Shown: one piece after another, positions 7,071 to 15,705 of the stretch | How the letters are laid out: each line of letters opens with the position of its first letter | Numbering within the stretch: position 1 is the first letter of the stretch | Program-made: the position numbers and the translations under genes | The notes under the pieces: generated by a model | Database searches by the model: none | The model's input: the letters and a program-made list of their open reading frames with translations, nothing else | What the model was told of the DNA's origin: nothing | NCBI RefSeq assembly: GCF_000018545.1 | Contig: NC_012587.1 | Location: 2,666,001-2,730,000 of the forward strand | DNA length: 64,000 nt | Direction of reading: 5' to 3' | Origin: Sinorhizobium fredii NGR234 | GTDB lineage: Bacteria; Pseudomonadota; Alphaproteobacteria; Rhizobiales; Rhizobiaceae

Positions 7071-9337
7071 CCGCTCGCCCTCGCCGGTTCTCTGACGCGG
7101 ATGTCAGCACGGACGCCTCTCGTGCCCGCGCCGAGCCGCAGGGCGTTCGCCACGACCGCAATCGAAGACAGGGACATGGCAATGGCTGCGGCCAGCGGCG
7201 TGACCTGTCCGGCAATGGCAAAGGGAACGCTGACGATGTTGTAGGCGATCGCCAGCCCGAAACTCTGCCGGATCAGCGCATCGGCGCGGGAGCCGGTCCG
7301 CACGATCTCTTTGACGGCGAGGAGGTTGTGCCCCAGGAAAACGAAGTCGGAGGCGCTTCGTCCGATGTCCGTTGCCGACGCGGGAGCGATCGATACATGA
7401 GCGGCAGCCAGCGCCGGCCCGTCGTTGAGTCCGTCCCCGATCATCAGCACCTTGCGGCCGGCGCCCGAAAGCGTCCTGATGGCGTCCACTTTCTCACTCG
7501 GAAGCAGCTGGGCCGAGAATTCCTGGACCGCCAACTGCCGGGCGACCGACGAAACCGCCGCATGATTGTCTCCCGAAACTATGCGCACCGACAATCCGGC
7601 CGCCTGCAGGAAATCAACCAGTTCCCGCGCTCCGGGGCGAAGGGCATCCTCGAAGGAGAACACGGCAATCGCTTTGCCGTTCTGCGAAAGCACCGATGTC
7701 GACCGGCTCTCCCTGGCTGTCGGCGGCGGCGTGGCCGACGCCCATGAGGGACGCCCGAGCCGGTAGACCGAATCTCCGGCTCGGGCCTCGATTCCACGCC
7801 CTTGAAACTCTTCCACTTTGTCGAACGTCCCGGAATACCGCTCTACGTCGGCGCCGGCCGCGGCAATGGCGGCAGACGCGGGGTGCTTTGAGTATTTCGC
7901 CATGGCGGCAGCCACGGACAGGATGTCCGGCCGAAGGGCCCCGGCATCGACCAGGCGGACCTCGCCAAGGGTCAGCGTTCCCGTCTTGTCGAACAGAACA
8001 GTGTCGACTTCGTTCAGTCTTTCGAATGCGGACCCGTCGCGAACCATGATCCCCCGTTCGAAAAGGCGACGCACGGCCACGACCTGCACCATCGGGACGG
8101 CGAGGCCGAGCGCGCAGGGGCAGGTTATGATCAGCACGGCGACGGCGATCGTGACTGCCTGATGAAAGTCTCCTGTTGCATGGAGCCAGGCGAGCAACGA
8201 AATCAGCGCGACGCCGTGAACGACGGGAGCGTAGAGCGCGGCGGCACGGTCGGCGATCCGGCGGTAGGTCGAACGGCCGCTTTCGGCCGCCTCCATCATG
8301 CGGGTCATCTCGGCGAGGAACGAACCTTCGGCAGAGGCGGTCGCCGCCAGGGTCAGCGGATTTGCGAGGTTCAGCACGCCGGACTGTATCGCGGTTCCGA
8401 CCTCCGCGTGTTTCCACCGGCTTTCGCCGGTGACGAGCGAACAGTCGATTTTTGAGGTTCCGTTGATGACGACGCCGTCGACGGGCACCCGTTCACCCGC
8501 CGCGACGATGAGATGCATGCCCGGCGTGATGTCCGGCAGCGGGACATAGTCGATCGCCCCGCCGGGAAGGGTGACATTGGCCCCCTGCGGCGCCAGCTTC
8601 GCAAGCGCTCCCGCGGCTGAACGCGCTCTGCCCCGCATGAGATGGTCGAGCGTCCGACCCGCCAGTAGAACGAACAGCAAGGAGGTGCTCGCGTCGAAGT
8701 AGACATATGGCGCGTTCTGAACCGTGTCGTAGACGCTCAACGCGAAGGCAAGCAGGACGCCGACGCTGATCGGCACGTCCATGTTGGCCCGGCCGCGGCT
8801 CAGCGCCTTCCAGGCGGAGCGGTAGAAGATCCTGCCGGAATAGGCGACCGCCGGCAGCGCCAGCGCCGCCGAGACCAGATGAAAGGCATGGCGCGTTGCG
8901 GGGTCCGCTCCTGACCAGACGGAAACGGACAGGATCATGATGTTCATCGCCGAGAACCCGGCCACCGCGAGCGCCTTCAACAGGCTGGCAAGCAACGGAT
9001 CCCGGCTATCCTCCTCGAACGAGGTCGGATGCGCCGCATATCCGATTTCCGCGAGCGCGCCAGCGAAATCCGGACAGCCACGGTCCGTTGCCCGCCAGGT
9101 GATGGTGACGCGCTTCGTCGACAGGTTGACGCGAGCGAGCTCGACGCCGGGGATTTTCCTGAGGGCGGTTTCCACGGCGGCAATGCAGGCGGCGCAATGC
9201 ACATCCGGCAGCGACAACAGGACTTGGCGGAGGCCGTCCCCATGGTCGCGGCTGGCAAGCCAGATCTCCTTGGCACTCGCAGTTTTCGAGGAACTGGCGT
9301 CTGCAAGTGGAACAGCGATGCCGGAGCAGCACGACAT
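7067..9337 (-). CDS. ccoI: CcoI/FixI copper-transporting P1B-type ATPase
   Basis: 756-residue heavy-metal P-type ATPase that exports copper for cbb3 oxidase maturation. The N-terminal metal-binding domain has C48-A-A-C51. The transmembrane CPC motif is near residue 406, the phosphorylation motif DKTGT near 450 and the hinge GDGLNDGP near 636. The start at 9337 (MSCCSG) is chosen because upstream in-frame residues overlap the DUF2189 gene and look non-coding, while family members begin with a similar Cys-rich sequence. It lies two bases after the DUF2189 gene and overlaps ccoS. Confidence 0.92.
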   Translation of the reverse strand: MSCCSGIAVPLADASSSKTASAKEIWLASRDHGDGLRQVLLSLPDVHCAACIAAVETALRKIPGVELARVNLSTKRVTITWRATDRGCPDFAGALAEIGYAAHPTSFEEDSRDPLLASLLKALAVAGFSAMNIMILSVSVWSGADPATRHAFHLVSAALALPAVAYSGRIFYRSAWKALSRGRANMDVPISVGVLLAFALSVYDTVQNAPYVYFDASTSLLFVLLAGRTLDHLMRGRARSAAGALAKLAPQGANVTLPGGAIDYVPLPDITPGMHLIVAAGERVPVDGVVINGTSKIDCSLVTGESRWKHAEVGTAIQSGVLNLANPLTLAATASAEGSFLAEMTRMMEAAESGRSTYRRIADRAAALYAPVVHGVALISLLAWLHATGDFHQAVTIAVAVLIITCPCALGLAVPMVQVVAVRRLFERGIMVRDGSAFERLNEVDTVLFDKTGTLTLGEVRLVDAGALRPDILSVAAAMAKYSKHPASAAIAAAGADVERYSGTFDKVEEFQGRGIEARAGDSVYRLGRPSWASATPPPTARESRSTSVLSQNGKAIAVFSFEDALRPGARELVDFLQAAGLSVRIVSGDNHAAVSSVARQLAVQEFSAQLLPSEKVDAIRTLSGAGRKVLMIGDGLNDGPALAAAHVSIAPASATDIGRSASDFVFLGHNLLAVKEIVRTGSRADALIRQSFGLAIAYNIVSVPFAIAGQVTPLAAAIAMSLSSIAVVANALRLGAGTRGVRADIRVREPARASG

Positions 9338-9339
9338 GG

Positions 9340-10146
9340 CTAACGCACCGCCTTGTAGGCATGCCAGGTGGCATGCCCGAGCCATGGGAAGATCACGATC
9401 AGCCCGACGAATGCCGTGGCGATGCTGAGGAGGAACAGCGCCGACACGATCGCGCCCCAGACGAGCATCGGGCGAAGGTTGTTCCAGACGAGGGCCACGC
9501 TGACGCCCATCGCCGTGAACGCATCGATGCGTTGGTCGAGCAGCATCGGAATCGAGAACACGCTGATGGCGAAGGAAAATCCGGCGAAAAGCGCCCCGAT
9601 CGCAATTCCGACCGCGAGCATCGCCCATCCGGTGGGCGTCGTCAGCAGCAGTTGCGTGACGTGATCGAGTCCCGGAAAGGGGCGCACGCCGAAGAACAGT
9701 GCATAGATGATAACGGCTGCCCGCATCCAGAGGAGCATCAGCATGCAGAGAACAAGGCCGGTAAAGAACACCTGCGCCCCCGCCAACGGCCTGACGCGCA
9801 GCATGCTGCCGAGGCTGACAGGCTGGGATTGCTCAAGGCGCGCGCTCTTCAGGTAGAGTCCGATGGCCAGGAGCGGCGCGATGATCATGAAGCCCGCCAC
9901 GGCCGGAAACAGGAAATAGTCCCGTCCGGTGGCGAACAGGGCCCATATGATCAAGAAGGAAACGACGAAGACGGCGACCCCGTAGCTGAGGCTGAGCATC
10001 GGAAAGGTGATCAGGTCGCGCCACCCTTTGCCGAGCCACTCGAACGGCGCCCGGGCCGGCAGATTGCGCTGCCATTTCGGGTTCCAGGTCTCCTCTATCC
10101 CCGAGACCTCGCCGATCAGCCTCCGTGTCTTTCCATTCGCAGCCAT
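9340..10146 (-). CDS. DUF2189 integral membrane protein within the cco operon
   Basis: 268-residue protein with about six membrane helices and the DUF2189-type layout: N-terminal ...PFEWLGKGWRDL, then alternating helices, with RPLAGAQVFF and LLDQRIDAFTA between them. Function is unknown. GGAGGG lies seven bases before the ATG. It sits between ccoP (plus a 62-aa gene) and ccoI, where rhizobial operons usually carry ccoG and ccoH. Placement suggests a part in oxidase assembly or quinol/copper handling; that is inference from position only. Confidence 0.8.
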   Translation of the reverse strand: MAANGKTRRLIGEVSGIEETWNPKWQRNLPARAPFEWLGKGWRDLITFPMLSLSYGVAVFVVSFLIIWALFATGRDYFLFPAVAGFMIIAPLLAIGLYLKSARLEQSQPVSLGSMLRVRPLAGAQVFFTGLVLCMLMLLWMRAAVIIYALFFGVRPFPGLDHVTQLLLTTPTGWAMLAVGIAIGALFAGFSFAISVFSIPMLLDQRIDAFTAMGVSVALVWNNLRPMLVWGAIVSALFLLSIATAFVGLIVIFPWLGHATWHAYKAVR

Positions 10147-10173
10147 AGGACCCTCCTTGGATCCGCCTCATGG

Positions 10174-10362
10174 TCAACAGGATGATTTCGCCGCCCTGTA
10201 TTGGCCCGGCGCGGCCTCGAAGCCCTTCAGATGGGCGATGCAGCCCGGATCGCTGTCGATCGCCACGTAGAGCAGATGCGCATTGGCGCCGAGAAAAACG
10301 GCCGCCGCGGCCAGGATCCACCAGGTCAGCGCCCATCTGCTTCGTTGGGTGGCGGCTTTCAT
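10174..10362 (-). CDS. 62-aa single-helix protein between ccoP and the DUF2189 gene
   Basis: Small protein with a basic N-terminus (MKAATQRSRW), one membrane helix at about 11-32, and a C-terminal periplasmic tail with two cysteines (SDPGC and KSSC ends). Its ATG shares one base with the ccoP stop (TGATG), so it is translationally coupled to ccoP. It is too short to be CcoH, which is about 160 residues with a larger periplasmic domain. I do not recognise a family name. It may be a minor oxidase subunit or assembly factor. Confidence 0.7.
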   Translation of the reverse strand: MKAATQRSRWALTWWILAAAAVFLGANAHLLYVAIDSDPGCIAHLKGFEAAPGQYRAAKSSC

Positions 10363-11243
10363 CACGGCTTCTCCACCCCCAGCGCGTTGACATAGAGCGC
10401 CAGGATCTTGATTTCCTCGGGCGTCAGCCTCTCGTCCCAAGTCGGCATGTGGCCCTGGCGCCCGCCATGGACGGATTCGATGATGTTCTGCAGGGTGCCG
10501 CCGTAGACCCAATAGGCGTCGGTGAGGTTCGGAGCTCCGACCTCCCGGTTGCCTTTCGCGTTTTCGCCGTGGCAGGCGGCACAGGTGGTGAGGAAGACCT
10601 CTCTGCCCGCCTCGATGCGGCCGATGTTGTCCGGCGTGGAATATGCCGGATTGGTCAGCGAATAGACGTAGGCAGCGACGTCCCGCACCTGATTGCGGTC
10701 GAGCATCTCGTCGCGCCCGAACGACGGCATCTGCCCGACACGGCTCTCGGGGTGCCGGGTGTTGATGCCGACCTTCAAGGTCTGGGCGATGTTCTCCGGA
10801 CCGCCGCCCCAGAGCCAGTCGTCATCGGTCAGGTCCGGATAGTTGCTCCCTCCCTTGCCGTCGATGCCATGGCAGACGGCGCAGTTGTCTCCGAAGAGTT
10901 GATGTCCGGTGGAACGGACGGTTGCCATCAACTGCTCGTCCGCCCTTATCTGGTCGTAGGTGAGCGTGTCGATCTTCTTCTCCCAGACCGCTCTCGCCGC
11001 CGCAGCAGCAGCGAGCTTTTCTTCGACGACATTCCGCTCGTCGATTCCGAGCAACCCCCTCGTATAGGTGGTGCCGAGCGGCCATGTCGGAAGAAGGACC
11101 CACCAGAGCAGCGCGAACAGATGGGTCAAGACCAGAAAGAGCAGCACGCCTCTCGGAACGGGCGTATCGAGCTCCTTGATACCGTTCCACTCATGTCCCG
11201 TTGTTTTTCGGCCGCTGATCGGGTCGACTTCCTCTACGTCCAT
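10362..11243 (-). CDS. ccoP: cbb3-type cytochrome c oxidase subunit III (dihaem cytochrome c)
   Basis: 293-residue membrane-anchored dihaem cytochrome c that passes electrons to CcoO/CcoN. There is one N-terminal helix (31-51), then two c-type haem sites: C121-x-x-C124-H125 with axial M172 (GQMPSF), and C221-x-x-C224-H225 with axial M266 (GHMPTW). Family length is normal. Its start overlaps the ccoQ end by ten bases and its stop overlaps the start of the 62-aa gene. Confidence 0.95.
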   Translation of the reverse strand: MDVEEVDPISGRKTTGHEWNGIKELDTPVPRGVLLFLVLTHLFALLWWVLLPTWPLGTTYTRGLLGIDERNVVEEKLAAAAAARAVWEKKIDTLTYDQIRADEQLMATVRSTGHQLFGDNCAVCHGIDGKGGSNYPDLTDDDWLWGGGPENIAQTLKVGINTRHPESRVGQMPSFGRDEMLDRNQVRDVAAYVYSLTNPAYSTPDNIGRIEAGREVFLTTCAACHGENAKGNREVGAPNLTDAYWVYGGTLQNIIESVHGGRQGHMPTWDERLTPEEIKILALYVNALGVEKP

Positions 11244-11404
11244 GGCCGGTCATCCTCGTCGAGAATGTTTTTCTTGGCCCGATCGAAGCGCTCCCGGTTC
11301 GCCGGCCAGAACGTGTAGACGAGCACGCAGATCGAGAATCCGATCAGGTAGAAGAGCCCCCAGGTCTTCGCTGCCTCCACCAATGTTGCGTGCGTCATAT
11401 CCAT
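11234..11404 (-). CDS. ccoQ: cbb3-type oxidase small subunit CcoQ/FixQ
   Basis: 56-residue protein with a single helix (about 15-33) followed by VYTFWPANRERFDRAKKNIL, the characteristic CcoQ stretch after the helix (YxPKxKxxFdeAA in relatives). The ATG at 11404 follows AGGGGA at good spacing; an inner ATG two codons later is possible. It lies 19 bases after ccoO and overlaps ccoP. CcoQ stabilises the CcoNO core and its contact with CcoP. Confidence 0.9.
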   Translation of the reverse strand: MDMTHATLVEAAKTWGLFYLIGFSICVLVYTFWPANRERFDRAKKNILDEDDRPWT

Positions 11405-11423
11405 GATCGCCGTCCCCTTCGGC

Positions 11424-12176
11424 TCAATCGTTCGGATTGGGGGGTTGTTCGGGAGCGGCGGTGTTCCGATATGCCGCCTTCGTCAGCTGCCCGAGAACCT
11501 GCAGGTAGGCGACGATCGCATCCATCTCCGTGACCCGCGTGGTCACGCCGTCGAAAGCGCTGACCTGCGTCTCCTCTCCGTAGCGTTCCGTCACACCGGT
11601 TGCCTGTTCGCTGTCCGGTACCGCCTGGCCGAAGGCGTCACGAGCAGCATTCGCGATCATGTCGTCCGTATAGGGAACGCCGACGCTTCGCTGTGCCCGC
11701 AAATGGGAGCCGAGGTCGTCGAGGCGCAGCGGCGTGCGTGCCAGCCACGAATAGGCCGGCATATTCGACTCCGGCACGACATCGCGCGGATTGGTGAGAT
11801 GGGCGACGTGCCAGAAATCGGAATACTTGCCGCCCACCCGCGCCAGATCGGGCCCGGTGCGCTTCGAACCCCACAGCATCGGGTGGTCATATTGGGACTC
11901 CACCGCCAGGGAGAAAGGCCCGTAGCGCTCCACGTCGTCGCGCAGCGTGCGGATCATCTGGCTGTGGCACGCATAGCAGCCCTCGCGGATGTAGATGTTG
12001 CGGCCGGCCAATTCCAGCGGCGTGTAGAGACGCATGTCCTCGACGTTCTCGACAGTCTCGTCGATCGTAAACAGCGGAGCGATCTCCACGATGCCGCCGA
12101 CACTGGCCGCGACGATGATCGCGAGCATGAAGCCGGTCGCCGTTCGCTCGAGCTTGCGATGAAGGAGTTCGGGCAT
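11424..12176 (-). CDS. ccoO: cbb3-type cytochrome c oxidase subunit II (monohaem cytochrome c)
   Basis: 250-residue membrane-anchored monohaem cytochrome c. There is an N-terminal helix (about 14-34), then the haem site C67-Y-A-C70-H71 in the conserved REGCYACHSQMIRT context, and a later MPAY motif with the probable axial methionine. The ATG at 12176 (MPELLHRKLE) is four bases after the ccoN stop, so longer in-frame extensions are rejected. Confidence 0.95.
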   Translation of the reverse strand: MPELLHRKLERTATGFMLAIIVAASVGGIVEIAPLFTIDETVENVEDMRLYTPLELAGRNIYIREGCYACHSQMIRTLRDDVERYGPFSLAVESQYDHPMLWGSKRTGPDLARVGGKYSDFWHVAHLTNPRDVVPESNMPAYSWLARTPLRLDDLGSHLRAQRSVGVPYTDDMIANAARDAFGQAVPDSEQATGVTERYGEETQVSAFDGVTTRVTEMDAIVAYLQVLGQLTKAAYRNTAAPEQPPNPND

Positions 12177-12180
12177 GTCG

Positions 12181-13830
12181 CTACTCCGCCGGTCCGGTTG
12201 CCGCGCCTTCCGGCACAAGCGGAAGATCGTCATGCCGCTCCGTGCCGGCCACCGGAACACCCCTGACCGTCATCCAGATATTGTAGGTGGCGACAATAGC
12301 CCCGATCAGGAACAAGAGGCCGCCGAAGGTGCGCGCGATGTAATACGGGTACATCGCCAGAAGGGAATCCACGAAGGAATAGGTGAGCGTCCCCTCCTCC
12401 GAATAGGTCCGCCACATCAGGCCCTGGATGATGCCGGAGTTCCACATGGCGAAGACGTAGATGACGGTGCCGGCGACGGCGAGCCAGAAGTGGACTTCGA
12501 CAAGCGCCGCGGAATACATCCTCTCGCGCTTCCAGATCGCCGGCACGAGCGTGTAGAGCGAGCCATAGGTGATCAACGCGACCCAGCCGAGCGCGCCCGC
12601 ATGGACATGGCCGACGGTCCAATCGGTGTAGTGCGAGAGAGAATTGACGGGACGGACTGCGAGGAACGATCCTTCAAAGGTCGAAAGGCCATAGAAGAAG
12701 GCCGCCATCATGATGAAGCGCAGCGTCGCGTCGTCGCGAACCTTGTGCCAGGCCCCATTCAGCGTCAGCAGGGCGTTTCCTGCCGACGCCCAGGAAGGGA
12801 CGAGCAGCATTACCGAGAACGTCATGCCGAGGTTCTGCACCCAGTGCGGCAGGGCGGTATAGTGAAGATGATGCGAGCCCGCCCACATGTAGAAGAAGGT
12901 GATTCCCCAGAAACTGAGGATCGACAGCCGGTAGGAAAAGATCGGGCGTTCCGCCCGCTTGGGCAGATAATAGTAGAGCATGGCGAGGAAGCCTGCCGTC
13001 AGGAAGAAGGCGACGGCATTGTGCCCGTACCACCATTGCACCATGGAGTCCTGCACGCCTGCCCAGATCGTGTAGCTCTTGGAGTGACCGAGGGAGACCG
13101 GAATGGTCAAATTGTTGATGATGTGCAGGATCGCCACGACCAGGATGAAGGCCATGTAGTACCAGTTGGCGACGTAGATATGCGGTTCCCGGCGCCGCGC
13201 CAGCGTGCGGATATAGAGGACGAAATAGGTGACCCAGACGATCACCAGCCAGAGGTCGGCATACCATTCGGCCTCCGCGTACTCCTTGGACTGCGTCACG
13301 CCGAGGAAGTAGCCGCTCACCGCCAGGATGCAGAACAGGTTATAGCCAAACAGCACGAACCAGGGGCTCAACTGGTCCGGAAGGCGTGCCCGCGAGGTCC
13401 TTTGAACCACATGGAACGAAGTCGAGATCAGCGCGTTGCCGCCGAAACCGAAAATCACGCCGGTTGTATGCGCCGGTCTGATCCGCCCGAAACTTGCCCA
13501 CGCCGTGTCGAAGTTCAGGCTCGGCCAGGCGAGCTGAGCCGCTGCCCAGACGCCGAAGAACATGCCGAAAATCGCCCAGAAAAGCGTGAAGGCGACGCCG
13601 ACCTTGATGGGATCGTCGTAGTAGCGTGAGACGCGCGCCGGGTCGGGAGCCGGGCCGAAGGATGTCGACATGATCAGATACAGCAGCGCCAGGCTGTAGA
13701 GCAGGACGATCGCCCCATGGACTCCAAGCGGATCCGCCCGCCCGGCCGCAGCCATCGCTATGCCGACAACCGCCAAGACCACCAAGATGGACGCCGCCAG
13801 GTCCCGTTCCCTGGTCGTCAACTGTCCCAT
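12181..13830 (-). CDS. ccoN: cbb3-type cytochrome c oxidase catalytic subunit I
   Basis: 549-residue polytopic haem-copper oxidase subunit with about 12 helices, holding low-spin haem b and the haem b3-CuB centre for high-affinity O2 reduction under microoxia. Conserved histidine-containing segments include AHTTGVIFGFGGN, WWYGHNAVAFFLT, GSHHLHYTALPHW and VGHVHAGALGW. The ATG at 13830 follows GGGGGAG eight bases away. It heads the ccoNOQP operon. I looked for a FixK/FNR box (TTGAT-N4-ATCAA) upstream and found only half-sites. Confidence 0.96.
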   Translation of the reverse strand: MGQLTTRERDLAASILVVLAVVGIAMAAAGRADPLGVHGAIVLLYSLALLYLIMSTSFGPAPDPARVSRYYDDPIKVGVAFTLFWAIFGMFFGVWAAAQLAWPSLNFDTAWASFGRIRPAHTTGVIFGFGGNALISTSFHVVQRTSRARLPDQLSPWFVLFGYNLFCILAVSGYFLGVTQSKEYAEAEWYADLWLVIVWVTYFVLYIRTLARRREPHIYVANWYYMAFILVVAILHIINNLTIPVSLGHSKSYTIWAGVQDSMVQWWYGHNAVAFFLTAGFLAMLYYYLPKRAERPIFSYRLSILSFWGITFFYMWAGSHHLHYTALPHWVQNLGMTFSVMLLVPSWASAGNALLTLNGAWHKVRDDATLRFIMMAAFFYGLSTFEGSFLAVRPVNSLSHYTDWTVGHVHAGALGWVALITYGSLYTLVPAIWKRERMYSAALVEVHFWLAVAGTVIYVFAMWNSGIIQGLMWRTYSEEGTLTYSFVDSLLAMYPYYIARTFGGLLFLIGAIVATYNIWMTVRGVPVAGTERHDDLPLVPEGAATGPAE

Positions 13831-14113
13831 GAAAGCTCCCCCGTCATGTGCACAGTACTGCTCAGCAAGCATCTATTTCCCGGCAAGCACAAATCAAGGC
13901 TCGCCGCGAAAATGCTTGAACTCTTCGGGAGGCCGGCGAAATCCGCCAAGTCGTCATTGATGACGGCAGAACAGAAAACAGGGGTTGTGTGGGGCCGAAG
14001 CGGCCATCGCCAGATGGCCTCCGTTGGTTTAACGTCGAGCAAGCGGAGTCTCCGCAAGACCCGGTCGCTGACCGGACCTCGCGGTTTCCGTCACCGGACC
14101 GCGGATCGGCTCG
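13831..14113. other. divergent gap between ccoN and the VWA-domain gene
   Basis: 283 bases with no convincing gene. It must hold the ccoN promoter. ATCAA at 13893-13897 and TTGAT at 13957-13961 are isolated half-sites of an FNR/FixK box; neither has a matching partner at the right spacing. Open frames crossing this gap are continuations of non-coding frames. Confidence 0.6.
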
Positions 14114-14914
14114 ATGAAATCACGCTGGACGCTCTTGGCTGCTTCCTATCTTATCGGCGCCGGCACCGCCGTGACACAGGATGCTGTCGCCGTGGACCTT
14201 CAACTGGTCCTGGCCGTCGACGTTTCCTATTCGATCGGATTGGACGAACTGCGGCTACAAAGGGCGGGCTATGTCGAGGCGTTTCTGAGGCCCGAAATCA
14301 TCAGTGCGGTCAGGACGGGGCCGCTCGGCCGGATTGCCGTGACCTATGTCGAATGGGGCGGCAAGGCCGTTCAGGTGCTGCCCTGGACCGTGATCGAGGA
14401 CTCGGAGAGCGCGGCGCATTTTGCCGAGGCGCTACGCCGACAGCCGGTACGACGGATCTCGTTCACCTCGATCTCGAATGTGCTCGCCTTCGCGCGAAGG
14501 CTCATTCGCACGAGCCCCTACCGGGCAGGCCGACGCGTGATCGACGTCTCGGGCGACGGACCCAACAATGCCGGGGTACCGGCGCCGGTTGCCCGGAACA
14601 ATACCGTCGCCCAGGGCATCGTCATCGACGGGCTGGCGATCATGCTGAAAAGCGCGCCGGACTCGGCCTCGATTCCGGATCTCGACGCCTACTACAAGGA
14701 ATGCGTCATCGGCGGAGAAGGCGCATTCGTCATGAAGGTATCGGAGGCCAGCCAATTCTCCGCGGCGATCCTTGCCAAGCTCACGGCCGAGATTTCCGGA
14801 CTGAAGGTCAGCGATATGAGGCAGCACCGGCCGGGGCTCAGGCCCGCCGCCTATGCGCAGTCCTATAATTGCTTCATCGGCGAAGAACTCCAGGAGCGTT
14901 CCATCGGCAGGTAG
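14114..14914 (+). CDS. DUF1194 VWA-like secreted protein
   Basis: 266-residue protein with an N-terminal signal peptide (about 1-26, charged start then a hydrophobic core) and a von Willebrand A-type fold. The metal-ion adhesion motif D-V-S-Y-S follows LVLAVD near residue 36, and a second acidic loop (DVSGDGPNN) is near 150. DUF1194 proteins are periplasmic and of unknown role. The gene is divergent from ccoN and convergent with the ABM gene. Linkage to respiration or copper homeostasis is possible but only positional. Confidence 0.8.
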   Translation: MKSRWTLLAASYLIGAGTAVTQDAVAVDLQLVLAVDVSYSIGLDELRLQRAGYVEAFLRPEIISAVRTGPLGRIAVTYVEWGGKAVQVLPWTVIEDSESAAHFAEALRRQPVRRISFTSISNVLAFARRLIRTSPYRAGRRVIDVSGDGPNNAGVPAPVARNNTVAQGIVIDGLAIMLKSAPDSASIPDLDAYYKECVIGGEGAFVMKVSEASQFSAAILAKLTAEISGLKVSDMRQHRPGLRPAAYAQSYNCFIGEELQERSIGR

Positions 14915-14941
14915 GTCCTGGCACGCCGTTCCTAAACACCA

Positions 14942-15241
14942 TTACACGTAGGACGCCACCACCTCGGAATGGGTCACTCTTGGAGCGCCGTCGAAGAAGG
15001 CGGCGACAAACCGTCGCCACTCTTGGAAATCCTCCGATTTGCGGAAGTCGACGATGTGATTGTCGACCGTCTCCCACTTCACCACCAGCCGGTAGACGGT
15101 CGGTATCTCGACCACTCGATGCAGCGACAGGCCGTGGCAGCCCTTGGCTCTGAGGAAGAGCGGCGCGGCCTTGCCGACGCCCGCCTCGAAGGCTTTCTCG
15201 GATCCCGGTTTGACGGTGATCTCGGCGATCTCGACGATCAC
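14942..15241 (-). CDS. antibiotic biosynthesis monooxygenase (ABM)-domain protein
   Basis: 99-residue ferredoxin-like ABM-fold protein starting with GTG at 15241, which overlaps the cupin stop (AAGTGATC). The sequence runs through IVEIAEITVKPG and LFLRAKGCHGLSLHR, with W57 (VVKWETVD) as the conserved tryptophan of the family. Such proteins are small cofactor-free monooxygenases or lyases acting on aromatic or quinone compounds, often as dimers. It is last in the leftward organic-acid operon, coupled to the cupin. Confidence 0.8.
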   Translation of the reverse strand: MIVEIAEITVKPGSEKAFEAGVGKAAPLFLRAKGCHGLSLHRVVEIPTVYRLVVKWETVDNHIVDFRKSEDFQEWRRFVAAFFDGAPRVTHSEVVASYV

Positions 15242-15669
15242 TTGCCGCCCCCCGCGCCTTGATGGCCATGCTCGGCATCGATCGCCCGTTCCTCGCCCGT
15301 CGCGATCATCGTCCGGGTCGCATCGATCGAGGCATAGATCCAGAAGATCCGCATCGGCTCGGTCGACGAAGCGTTGATGAAGCGGTGCGGCACGTTTGCC
15401 GGGATCCAGGTCGTGTCGTTCGGCCCGAGTTCGTGCCGGACCCCGTCGATCTCGGCGATCGCCCTGCCGTCGAGCACCATCACGCTCTCCTCGCAATTGT
15501 GCTTGTGCAGGCCGATCGCCGCTCCCGGATCGAAGGCGGTGATGCCGTTGATCATGCTGGTCGAGCCGCATTTGCGGGTGACGAGCGGCGTGGTGCGGGC
15601 ACCGCCCCCGCGATCGTTCGTCTTCAACTCCTTGGGCCGAAGAATTGCCGGTTGTCCTATGGCTTTCAT
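15238..15669 (-). CDS. cupin-domain protein
   Basis: 143-residue single-domain cupin. Motif 1 reads GLHKHNCEESVMVLDG, with two histidines and the glutamate expected as metal ligands, and motif 2 reads PANVPHRFINAS with the last histidine. A metal-binding cupin is therefore likely. It follows the amidohydrolase gene by 36 bases and is coupled to the ABM gene, which suggests the three act on one small carboxylated compound. Confidence 0.8.
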   Translation of the reverse strand: MKAIGQPAILRPKELKTNDRGGGARTTPLVTRKCGSTSMINGITAFDPGAAIGLHKHNCEESVMVLDGRAIAEIDGVRHELGPNDTTWIPANVPHRFINASSTEPMRIFWIYASIDATRTMIATGEERAIDAEHGHQGAGGGK

Positions 15670-15705
15670 CTTCTTCCTTCCTTCTTATGATCGCTGCTAT
15701 CGGAA

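Noticed and set aside
12175..13629. 484-codon open frame on the plus strand opposite ccoN
   Set aside because: Shadow of a certain ccoN gene; highly charged translation without a ribosome site.
13884..13965. Possible FixK/FNR box upstream of ccoN
   Set aside because: Only single half-sites (ATCAA at 13893, TTGAT at 13957) are present; the partner at the required spacing does not match.
13717..14868. 383-codon plus-strand frame crossing the ccoN-DUF1194 gap
   Set aside because: It overlaps ccoN antisense and DUF1194 in another frame, and its composition is non-coding.
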